A stretch of DNA of 64,000 bases from Brevundimonas sp. (GTDB lineage: Bacteria > Pseudomonadota > Alphaproteobacteria > Caulobacterales > Caulobacteraceae): the NCBI RefSeq assembly GCF_030682035.1, contig NZ_JAUXQZ010000016.1, positions 92,557 to 156,556 on the forward strand. The letters run 5' to 3'. Numbering within the stretch: the first letter of the stretch is position 1; every line of letters begins with the position of its first letter. A program made the translations under genes and the position numbers. Positions 7,745-13,619 of this stretch are shown here, piece by piece. The notes below the pieces were generated by a model. The model ran no database searches. It was given only the letters and a program-made list of their open reading frames with translations, and was not told the DNA's origin.

Positions 7745-7959
7745 TGGCGAATTAGGCGATTGATCCGGTCCCCTTTCCCCAACCCCACCGCCCGCAACTC
7801 GATCCCCGCGGCCTGTTGCAGGATGGCGCCGGGGCAGGCGCGTTCGATCTCGGACAGCAGGGTGTTGATGCCGGCGCGGCCGTCGGCGCTGGTCAGGTCG
7901 AGGCCCTCCAGAGCCTCAAGCAGGCGGGCGGCGATGGCGTCGGGGTCTTCGGCCGGCAT
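7657..7959 (-). CDS. Hypothetical protein, probably a truncated gene remnant
   Basis: The ATG at 7959 has GAAGG nine bases upstream, and the first 65 or so codons look protein-like (AIAARLLEALEGLDL, then INTLLSEIERACPGAIL). After about nt 7745 the frame runs antisense through the 3' end of the ImmA/IrrE gene, and the C-terminal 30 residues look like shadow translation. This suggests a gene whose 3' part was removed when the island arrived. Upstream are an exact SOS box at 8035-8049 and a Caulobacter-type promoter (TTGACTC, 15-bp spacer, GCTGGATC on the minus strand, 8027-7998). I do not recognise the family. Confidence 0.4.
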   Translation of the reverse strand: MPAEDPDAIAARLLEALEGLDLTSADGRAGINTLLSEIERACPGAILQQAAGIELRAVGLGKGDRINRLIRHHAAADLLRWIVVAPLTLRRYSSIGWLMP

Positions 7960-8034
7960 GGAATGCATCCTTCATCTCGAAACCGCCGACCCGGGGTGAT
8001 CCAGCCGCGCGCGACGGGCAGAGTCAATCGGAAC

Positions 8035-8049
8035 GTTCGCTTTTTGTTC
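8035..8049 (-). promoter_or_regulatory. Exact SOS (LexA) box GTTC-N7-GTTC
   Basis: The site reads GTTC-GCTTTTT-GTTC on the plus strand and shares its T-rich spacer with the dinD box at 3729. It lies in an intergenic region, 8 bp upstream of a plausible minus-strand -35 element leading into the ORF that starts at 7959. About one exact match per strand pair is expected by chance in 64 kb of this composition, so position and spacer similarity are the main support. Confidence 0.6.
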
Positions 8050-8645
8050 TTTCTAACCACAACGGGGTGCGGCGCTGCCTTGTCATCCCGGCCGAAGCGA
8101 AGCGGAGAGCCGGGACGCGACACTCCGCCCCCTCCATCCTCCCGGACAGCCCGCAGGGCTGAGCCGGGAGCAGGGTGGCGACCAGCTCGTCCTCCTGACC
8201 CTTGCCCCGGATAGCGGCTGGCGCCGCTTCCGGGCCGGTCACGAGGTTGAGGGCGCCGTCCCGGCTCTCCGCTTCGCTTCGGCCGGGATGACAAGCCGCG
8301 CCCCTTGGAAACAGTGTATTCCCGCCCCCAATAATCCCGCCCCTCTCAACCCCCGAAGGCGCCCTTTCGACCCCCGGTCCGGCGCCGGACGCGCCGCCGC
8401 GCGCGGCGTCTCCCCACCACGCCCCCACACCGGGGTATAATGCGGCTCGAGGCGGGCGCAGGCCCGCCCCGCCTTCGTCATCCCGGCGAAAGCCGGGAAG
8501 GGTCTTTGACATCGCCATCCTCCAACCCCGCCCGACCGCCCCAGGCCGAGGCGGATTGCCAGCCTATTGACGCTGCCCGAACACGCGCCCGAAACCGCCT
8601 GAACTTTTTCCGCCGCCGACAGTGTACTCCCGACCCTTTTTTGTT
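8050..8645. repeat. Repeat-rich intergenic region with REP-like palindromes
   Basis: No convincing gene lies here; the open frames are high-GC shadows. A REP-like unit at 8083-8116 (stem TCCCGGC / GCCGGGA around a GAAGCGAAGCGGA interior) has an inverted copy at 8257-8291, so the two can pair with each other. A third unit at 8481-8498 is a compact hairpin, TCCCGGC-GAAA-GCCGGGA. Short GTGTATTCCCG / GTGTACTCCCG repeats occur near 8312 and 8622. This resembles dispersed BIME-type repeats, and its density fits the edge of an insertion. Confidence 0.65.
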
Positions 8646-8690
8646 GGCGCTAGCGCTCGGCCCGCGGGGCCTCGCTGCTTGAGCGCCGCC
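8646..8690. repeat. Palindromic repeat, right of the island
   Basis: On the minus strand the outer stem GGCGCT / AGCGCC encloses a CAAGCA loop and an inner GGCCC / GGGCC hairpin. The first 23 bases match 3665-3687 with two differences. It is also related to the 30-nt stem-loops at 9394 and 61145. It ends just before the start of the flavoprotein gene. Confidence 0.55.
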
Positions 8691-8707
8691 CGTGCTAAGG
8701 CCGCCGC

Positions 8708-9940
8708 ATGACCCCCCAGAGCACCCCATTGGCCGTCGATGTCCTGATCGTCGGCGCCGGCGCGGCCGGGATGATGTGCGCCATCGAGGCCGGGCGGCGC
8801 GGGCGTTCCGTCCGCATCCTCGACCACGCCCGGGCGCCGGGCGAGAAGATCCGCATCTCGGGCGGCGGGCGCTGCAACTTCACCAATCTGGGGACCGGGC
8901 CCGCCAACTTCCTCGGCGAGAACCCGCGCTTCGCCACCTCGGCGCTGAAGCGGTTTACGCAGCACGACTTCGTCAAACGGGTCGACCGGGCCGGCATCGC
9001 CTGGCACGAGAAAACCCTCGGCCAGCTGTTCTGCGACGACAGCGCCAGACAGATCATCCGCATGCTGACCGACGACATGCGGGCGGCGGGCGTGGTCCTG
9101 TCGCTGGGCGTCTCGGTCGAGCGGGTCGATCGCGTGGGCGACATCTATGCGGCCGCCCTGTCGGACGGCTCCGTGGTGCGGGCGGCCTCGCTGGTGCTGG
9201 CCACCGGCGGCAAGTCGATCCCCAAGATGGGAGCCACCGGCTGGGCCTATGAGACCGCGCGAGGCTTCGGCCTGCGGGTCACCGAGACCCGCCCGGCGCT
9301 GGTCCCCCTGACCTTCGAAGCCGGGCTGCTGGAGCAGCTGACGCCCCTCGCCGGGGTCGCCGTCGACGCCAGCGTCAGCGTCAGCGTCATCCCGGCCTCA
9401 AGTAGCCCGAAGGGCGATAGGCCAACGTTCAATGAGGCCATGCTGTTCACCCACCGCGGCCTGTCGGGGCCCGCCATCCTCCAGATCAGCTCCTACTGGC
9501 GCGAGGGCGAGGCCATCACCGTCGCCATGGCCCCCGGCGAGGCCGTCTATGACCGCCTGAAAGCCGCCAAGGAGGCGAACGGCAAACAGATGGTGCACAC
9601 GGCGCTGGGCCACATCCTACCCCGCCGCCTGGCCGAAAGCGTCTGCGACCGCGAGGCCGTCAGGGGCAAGCTGGCCGAGGTCGGCGACAAGACCCTGCGC
9701 CGTCTCGACGCCGCCGTGAACGCCTGGACCGTCAAGCCGGTCGGCTCCGAAGGCTACCGCACCGCCGAGGTCACCCTGGGCGGCGTGGCTGTCGACCAGC
9801 TGGACCAGCAGACCATGGCGGCGAAGACCGTGCCGGGCCTCTTCGTCATCGGCGAGGCCGTCGACGTCACCGGCTGGCTCGGCGGCTACAATTTCCAGTG
9901 GGCCTGGTCGTCGGGTTGGGCGGCGGGGCAGGCTTGCTAG
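8708..9940 (+). CDS. NAD(P)/FAD-dependent oxidoreductase, HI0933/YhiN (BaiN-like) family
   Basis: The 410-residue protein begins with an FAD-binding Rossmann motif (LIVGAGAAGMMCAIEAG) and has the family signatures ISGGGRCNFTN, LATGGKSIPKMGATG and, near the C-terminus, GEAVDVTGWLGGYNFQWA. HI0933/YhiN flavoproteins are widespread, but their physiological substrates remain unclear; some relatives are annotated aminoacetone oxidases. Around residues 229-239 the protein carries VIPASSSPKGDRP. This is encoded by a 30-nt stem-loop repeat and its flank (9394-9423) and looks like an in-frame insertion in a surface loop before the family motif LFTHRGLSGPA. The neighbouring trmD gene starts 103 bp downstream. 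Confidence 0.9.
   Translation: MTPQSTPLAVDVLIVGAGAAGMMCAIEAGRRGRSVRILDHARAPGEKIRISGGGRCNFTNLGTGPANFLGENPRFATSALKRFTQHDFVKRVDRAGIAWHEKTLGQLFCDDSARQIIRMLTDDMRAAGVVLSLGVSVERVDRVGDIYAAALSDGSVVRAASLVLATGGKSIPKMGATGWAYETARGFGLRVTETRPALVPLTFEAGLLEQLTPLAGVAVDASVSVSVIPASSSPKGDRPTFNEAMLFTHRGLSGPAILQISSYWREGEAITVAMAPGEAVYDRLKAAKEANGKQMVHTALGHILPRRLAESVCDREAVRGKLAEVGDKTLRRLDAAVNAWTVKPVGSEGYRTAEVTLGGVAVDQLDQQTMAAKTVPGLFVIGEAVDVTGWLGGYNFQWAWSSGWAAGQAC
9394..9423 (+). repeat. 30-nt stem-loop repeat inside the flavoprotein gene
   Basis: The element has outer stem GGCCT / AGGCC, left loop CAAGTA, inner stem GCCC / GGGC with GAA loop, and right bulge GAT. An exactly 30-nt counterpart with compensatory changes in both stems lies in the rsuA gene at 61145-61174. 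The element is translated in frame. Confidence 0.65.
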
Positions 9941-10043
9941 GGTGTGGGGTATGGGGGATGGGGTATGGGGAGTTCCTCCCGTCACCGCCGCCCCCTGAAA
10001 CCTGATCCCCATACCACACCCCACACCCCACACCCTATCCCCC
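9941..10043. promoter_or_regulatory. G-rich inverted repeat with G-quadruplex potential before trmD
   Basis: Four G runs (9946-9949, 9953-9957, 9960-9963, 9967-9970) separated by 2-3 bases form a strong quadruplex motif on the plus strand. A complementary C-rich stretch at 10009-10043 could instead pair with it as a hairpin with a stem of about 30 bp, ending at the trmD ATG. It could act as a terminator for the upstream gene, a translational control element, or simple-sequence DNA. Confidence 0.55.
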
Positions 10044-10799
10044 ATGCCCCCTTTCACCGCCACTGTCCTGACCATGTTTCCGGAAGCGTTTCCGGGGCCG
10101 CTCGGCGTGTCGCTGATCGGCACGGCGTGGCGTGAGCGCGGGCTGTGGAGCCTTGAAACGGTTGACATTCGGGCCTTTTCCACAGATACGCGCGGCTTCC
10201 TGGACGACACCCCCGCGGGTGGCGGCCCGGGAGCCGTGCTGAAAGCGGACGTGGTGGCGAGGGCGCTCGACAGCGTATCCGGACCGGCGCGGCCGCTTTT
10301 GTACATGAGCGCCCGGGGTCGGCCCCTGACCCAGGCGCGCGTCAAGGAATGGGCTCGGGCGGACGGCATTACGGTGCTGTGCGGCCGGTTCGAGGGGGTG
10401 GACCAGCGCGTGCTCGACGCGCGCGGGTTCGAGGAGGTCTCCGTCGGAGACGCGGTGCTCGCCGGCGGCGAGGCGGCGGCGATGGTGGTGATCGAGGCGT
10501 GCGTAAGACTGCTGCCCGGGGTGCTGGGCCAGGCGGAAAGCCTGAGTTCGGAGAGCTTCGAGGACGGTCTTCTGGAGCATCCGCAGTACACGCGACCGCG
10601 GACGTTCGAGGGGCTGGAGATACCCGAGGTTCTGCTGTCCGGAGACCATAAAAAGGTCGCCGCATGGCGCGAAGAGCAGCGGCGAGAGACGACCCGGGAA
10701 CGACGGCCAGACCTCTGGACGGCTTATCCGGACAAGAAAAATGCGGGACCTGAGCCCGCCAAATCACAGCTAAAGGGCGCAAAAGCCCGAGGAGAATAG
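10044..10799 (+). CDS. trmD: tRNA (guanine37-N1)-methyltransferase
   Basis: The 251-residue product is TrmD, the SPOUT-class enzyme that makes m1G37 in tRNAs with GNN codon partners using S-adenosylmethionine, which prevents +1 frameshifting. It has the family N-terminus ([20 protein letters not shown]), the AdoMet-binding deep-knot region ([13 protein letters not shown], then [11 protein letters not shown] and [18 protein letters not shown]), and the RRPDLW segment near the C-terminus. rplS follows one base after its stop, the usual trmD-rplS order. The upstream rpsP-rimM genes common in many bacteria are absent here and replaced by a flavoprotein gene. The ATG lies directly at the end of a large inverted repeat. 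Confidence 0.97.
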   Translation: MPPFTATVLTMFPEAFPGPLGVSLIGTAWRERGLWSLETVDIRAFSTDTRGFLDDTPAGGGPGAVLKADVVARALDSVSGPARPLLYMSARGRPLTQARVKEWARADGITVLCGRFEGVDQRVLDARGFEEVSVGDAVLAGGEAAAMVVIEACVRLLPGVLGQAESLSSESFEDGLLEHPQYTRPRTFEGLEIPEVLLSGDHKKVAAWREEQRRETTRERRPDLWTAYPDKKNAGPEPAKSQLKGAKARGE

Positions 10800-10800
10800 A

Positions 10801-11229
10801 ATGAACATCCTTCAGACGATCGAAGCCGAAGAAAAAGCCCGCCTGGTCGCCGTCCGTGCGATCCCCGACTTCCAGCCCGGCGATACGCTGCGCGTCATGG
10901 TCAAGATCAAGGAAGGCGAGCGCGAACGCATCCAAGCCTTCGAGGGCGTCTGCATCGCCCGCGCCGGCGGCGGGATCAACGAGAATTTCACCGTACGCAA
11001 GATCAGCTTCGGCGAGGGCGTCGAGCGCGTCTTCCCGCTGATGTCGCCGAACATCGACGCCATCGAGGTGAAGCGTCGCGGCGTCGTGCGGCGCGCCAAG
11101 CTCTATTACCTGCGTGATCGCCGCGGCAAGTCGGCCCGGATCGCCGAAAAGCAGACCGTCCGTCCGGTCAAGGGCGTCGTGGTGCCGGAAACCGGCTCCG
11201 CCCGGAAGACCGACGACACCGAAGCGTAA
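10801..11229 (+). CDS. rplS: 50S ribosomal protein L19
   Basis: The 142-residue protein matches bL19, which sits at the 30S-50S interface. The conserved [24 protein letters not shown] sequence, [10 protein letters not shown], and the C-terminal [24 protein letters not shown] block are diagnostic. It starts one base after the trmD stop with GAGGA-like sequence upstream, so it is co-transcribed with trmD. The C-terminal 20 or so residues are a variable extension. A strong intrinsic terminator follows at 11258. Confidence 0.98.
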   Translation: MNILQTIEAEEKARLVAVRAIPDFQPGDTLRVMVKIKEGERERIQAFEGVCIARAGGGINENFTVRKISFGEGVERVFPLMSPNIDAIEVKRRGVVRRAKLYYLRDRRGKSARIAEKQTVRPVKGVVVPETGSARKTDDTEA

Positions 11230-11257
11230 GCCGCTTTATTTTCGCTGGAATTACACA

Positions 11258-11287
11258 GGCCCCGGCGTAACCGCCGGGGCCTTTTCT
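11258..11287 (+). terminator. Intrinsic terminator of trmD-rplS
   Basis: A 10-bp perfect stem, GGCCCCGGCG / CGCCGGGGCC, with a TAAC loop is followed by TTTTCTGT. This is a textbook Rho-independent terminator 29 bp after the rplS stop. Confidence 0.92.
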
Positions 11288-11303
11288 GTCTCTCCAAGGG
11301 GGC

Positions 11304-11789
11304 TCAGTTCGGATAGAGCCGGCCGTCCGCGTCCTTCTGGCCTTCCAGGCTGTGCTTGAGATCGCGCATCTGATCGTGGCCTTCCTTCACCGTGGTCCAG
11401 GCGCGACGGATGGTTTCGCGGGTGGTGGCGGAGACGGCCGAATCCTCAAGCGCCTTCTCGAACTTCGCCTTGATAAAGTCCTCGCCGTTCTCGACCGAGT
11501 TCACCACGGCCTGTTCGTCGCGCAGCAGGGCGTGTTTGACGTCGAGGAAGGCGCGATGGGCCTTGGCGAGGATGGAGCCGTCGTCCTCGGGCTCGCCGCC
11601 CAGGGTGCGGACCGTGCCCTGAAGGTCGGCGGCCACCTTCTGGCGCTCGAAGCTGCGGGCCTCGAACAGGGTGCGGTATTTGGGCTTGTCGGTTTCCTTG
11701 GCGGCTTCGCGATAGCCGTCGGCGCTGTCGATCGTGGTTTCGATCAGGCTGTTCAGAACGTGGATGTCGTGATCGTTAGGGGTGGTCAT
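11304..11789 (-). CDS. PA2169-family four-helix-bundle protein (DUF2383)
   Basis: The 161-residue soluble protein is almost entirely helical with ferritin-like spacing: an N-terminal LNSLIETTIDSADGYREAA helix, a FEARSFERQKVAADLQ helix and a KHALLRDEQAVVNSVENGEDF helix. This matches the DUF2383/PA2169 family, whose function is unknown and which often belongs to stress regulons. The ATG at 11789 has AAAGG seven bases upstream and is preferred over a GTG at 11804. No GGAAC-type stress promoter was seen upstream. The gene converges with rplS across the terminator. Confidence 0.85.
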   Translation of the reverse strand: MTTPNDHDIHVLNSLIETTIDSADGYREAAKETDKPKYRTLFEARSFERQKVAADLQGTVRTLGGEPEDDGSILAKAHRAFLDVKHALLRDEQAVVNSVENGEDFIKAKFEKALEDSAVSATTRETIRRAWTTVKEGHDQMRDLKHSLEGQKDADGRLYPN

Positions 11790-11861
11790 GTGCAGGCCTT
11801 TCACAGCTTCCGGGAGACGTAAAAGCGCTGCCGGGGCGGAAAAGGTTTCAGCTTCACCATT

Positions 11862-12668
11862 CTACAATTTCGTGCGCAACGACCAGAGCTCGGGAAAACA
11901 GCGGCGTTGGAGCGTCTCGGTCAGATAGGCGACGCCCTCGGTGCCGCCAGTGCCGCGGCGGCGGCCGATGATGCGTTCGACGGTGACAACGTGCTTGTGG
12001 CGCCAGGTCAGCAAGGCGTCGTCGAGATCCACGAGTTTCTCGGCCAGCTGGTAGAGGGGCCACCAGCGGGCGGTGTCGCGATAGACCTCCAGCCAGGCGT
12101 TCTCGACGCCTTCCGACGGCTCGTGCGGACGGCTGACGTCGCGGTTCAGCACCTCGGGCGGGACCGGCAAGCCGGCGGCGGCGAGCTGGGCGAGGGCGTC
12201 GTCGTACAGGCTGGGTGCTGCGAGGGCGGCGCGCAGGGCGGCGTGGGCGGCGGGGCGCTCCCCGTGGAAACGCAGGAAGCGTTCGTCCTTGAGCCCGAGC
12301 ATGAATTCGAACCGCCGGAACTGGTCGCTCTGAAAGCCGGAAGACGACCCCAGCACGCCGCGGAAACGCAAATAGTCGGCCGGGGTCATCGTGGCGAGGA
12401 TGTCCCAGCTCATGGTCATCACCGCCTGAATGCGACTGACCCGGGCGAGGCATTTGTAGGCCGGGACCAGATCGCCGCTGCGGACCAGGGCCTGGGCCAG
12501 GGTCACCTCGTGCAGGATTTGCTTGAGCCACAGCTCCTTGGTCTGGTGGATGACGACGAACAGCATCTCGTCATGCTCGTCCGACAGCGGGTGTTGGGCG
12601 GCGAGCAGGTCGTCGAGCGCCAGATAGCCGGCGTAGGTGATCTCGGAGGGCGGAGCGGCGTCGGTCAT
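11862..12668 (-). CDS. kynA: Tryptophan 2,3-dioxygenase
   Basis: The 268-residue product matches haem-dependent tryptophan 2,3-dioxygenase, which opens the indole ring of L-tryptophan to N-formylkynurenine, the first step of the kynurenine pathway. Family blocks present are DEMLFVVIHQTKELWLKQ, GFQSDQFRRFEF (substrate pocket), the WRHKHVVTVERIIG segment with the proximal haem histidine, and GTGGTEGVAYL that closes over the substrate. Other kynurenine genes are not in the window. It lies downstream of, and in the same direction as, the ydbH-ynbE-ydbL genes, with a 31-bp gap to the small membrane protein. Confidence 0.96.
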   Translation of the reverse strand: MTDAAPPSEITYAGYLALDDLLAAQHPLSDEHDEMLFVVIHQTKELWLKQILHEVTLAQALVRSGDLVPAYKCLARVSRIQAVMTMSWDILATMTPADYLRFRGVLGSSSGFQSDQFRRFEFMLGLKDERFLRFHGERPAAHAALRAALAAPSLYDDALAQLAAAGLPVPPEVLNRDVSRPHEPSEGVENAWLEVYRDTARWWPLYQLAEKLVDLDDALLTWRHKHVVTVERIIGRRRGTGGTEGVAYLTETLQRRCFPELWSLRTKL

Positions 12669-12699
12669 CCGCGTTCTATCGCGCGCGCGGCGCGGCGGC

Positions 12700-12966
12700 T
12701 CAAGGCTTGTCGGGGTCGTCAGCCCGCCGCTCGGCCTGCTCGTCCCAGCCTTCGCGGCTGGACTTGAAGGCCAGCGCCATCAGGGTCCAGGTCAGCGCTA
12801 CCGTACCGCACACGCCGAGCGACAGGGCGATCAGGCCGTGGACGCCGAGCGGCCCGCCGCCGATGGCCGTCCAGGCGAGACTGACGCCGACAGTTGCGGC
12901 TGCGGCGACGCCGATGACGAGAAAAAGTCCCGGCAGCAGACGGCGCGCGGTCAGCGTTGGACCCAC
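12700..12966 (-). CDS. Small two-helix membrane protein, unknown function
   Basis: Translation from the GTG at 12966 gives 88 residues with two hydrophobic segments, LLPGLFLVIGVAAAATVGVS and LIALSLGVCGTVALTWTLM, and a charged C-terminal tail (SSREGWDEQAERRADDPDKP). The start overlaps the ydbL stop by 16 nt, so it could be the fourth gene of that operon. The start is uncertain, because the frame is open upstream through ydbL and no strong Shine-Dalgarno sequence is visible. I do not recognise the family. Confidence 0.6.
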   Translation of the reverse strand: MGPTLTARRLLPGLFLVIGVAAAATVGVSLAWTAIGGGPLGVHGLIALSLGVCGTVALTWTLMALAFKSSREGWDEQAERRADDPDKP

Positions 12967-13337
12967 TGGCCCTGGCCGTTGCGGTACCACTGACCCGTGC
13001 TGATGCGGGGCAGGAGCTGCGTCTGGAACATTCGAGCGGCAGCGGCCTCGGTCGTCGCGCCGTCGCCCGCTGCCTGGGCGCTGCGAGCATAGGCTTCGCG
13101 GCGGGCCGCATTGGTGGCCTGGACCGCCCCGGACAGGGCGGCGTCGGACGCCGGGACGCGGAAGCCGAGATAGCCGTCGGCCTGTTCGCCGACCGTGCCT
13201 TGCGCCTTGGCGGCGTCGATCATCGACTTCTGGGCGGCGGTCTGGGCGAAAGCCGCGCCCGCGGCGACGCCGAGAGCCGCAATGGCCGCGGCGACGACGA
13301 AGAACTTGCGGAAAGACATCTGGGTCAACTTTCGCAT
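12951..13337 (-). CDS. ydbL: YdbL-family periplasmic protein (DUF1318)
   Basis: The 128-residue precursor has a signal peptide (FFVVAAAIAALGVAAGAAFAQ) followed by the YdbL pattern KAQGTVGEQADGYLGF and a C-terminal QWYRNGQGQWVQR. In E. coli YdbL is the chaperone-like partner of the outer-membrane-directed YdbH-YnbE intermembrane bridge. Its ATG shares one base with the ynbE stop (TGATG). An alternative ATG six codons downstream would give a shorter N-region. Order and spacing match the enterobacterial ydbH-ynbE-ydbL operon. Confidence 0.88.
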   Translation of the reverse strand: MRKLTQMSFRKFFVVAAAIAALGVAAGAAFAQTAAQKSMIDAAKAQGTVGEQADGYLGFRVPASDAALSGAVQATNAARREAYARSAQAAGDGATTEAAAARMFQTQLLPRISTGQWYRNGQGQWVQR

Positions 13338-13537
13338 CAGAACAGGTTGGGGTTTTCGATGAGGAGGTCCTGAAGCGCCTTGTCGAGGCGCACGCGAACA
13401 TCGGCGTCGAGTTTCGCGTAGATCTGGATCGGATCGACCTGCAGCCGAACCGTAGGCGTACAGGCGCCGAGGCCGACCGCGGCGATGAGGCCGAGCAGGG
13501 CGAGGCGGGCGCGCGTCCGGGTCTGGGGCCGAGTCAT
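13337..13537 (-). CDS. ynbE: YnbE-like outer-membrane lipoprotein
   Basis: This 66-residue lipoprotein has a lipobox (VGLGAC, Cys26) after a hydrophobic stretch and a short mature region PTVRLQVDPIQIYAKLDADVR-like, ending in DLLIENPNLF. In E. coli, YnbE lines up with the C-terminus of YdbH to bridge the envelope. The gene lies 82 bp after ydbH and overlaps ydbL by one base. A GAAC-N7-GAAC sequence lies at 13589-13603 in the gap; I treat it as a likely chance match. Confidence 0.88.
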   Translation of the reverse strand: MTRPQTRTRARLALLGLIAAVGLGACTPTVRLQVDPIQIYAKLDADVRVRLDKALQDLLIENPNLF

Positions 13538-13619
13538 GAGCAGTGGTCTCCGGTCTTCAATCCACGGCGATCTAACGCGATTGAGCGTGAACGGGTTCTG
13601 AACGGCGAAGATGGCCTGA

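Noticed and set aside
8440..8682. 80-codon plus-strand frame in the repeat region
   Set aside because: It is made of repeat sequence with no ribosome site and a composition typical of shadow frames.
13589..13603. GAAC-N7-GAAC sequence, an exact SOS-box match, between ydbH and ynbE
   Set aside because: About one such match is expected by chance in 64 kb of this composition, the spacer is not T-rich like the two island boxes, and it lies inside an operon with no damage link.
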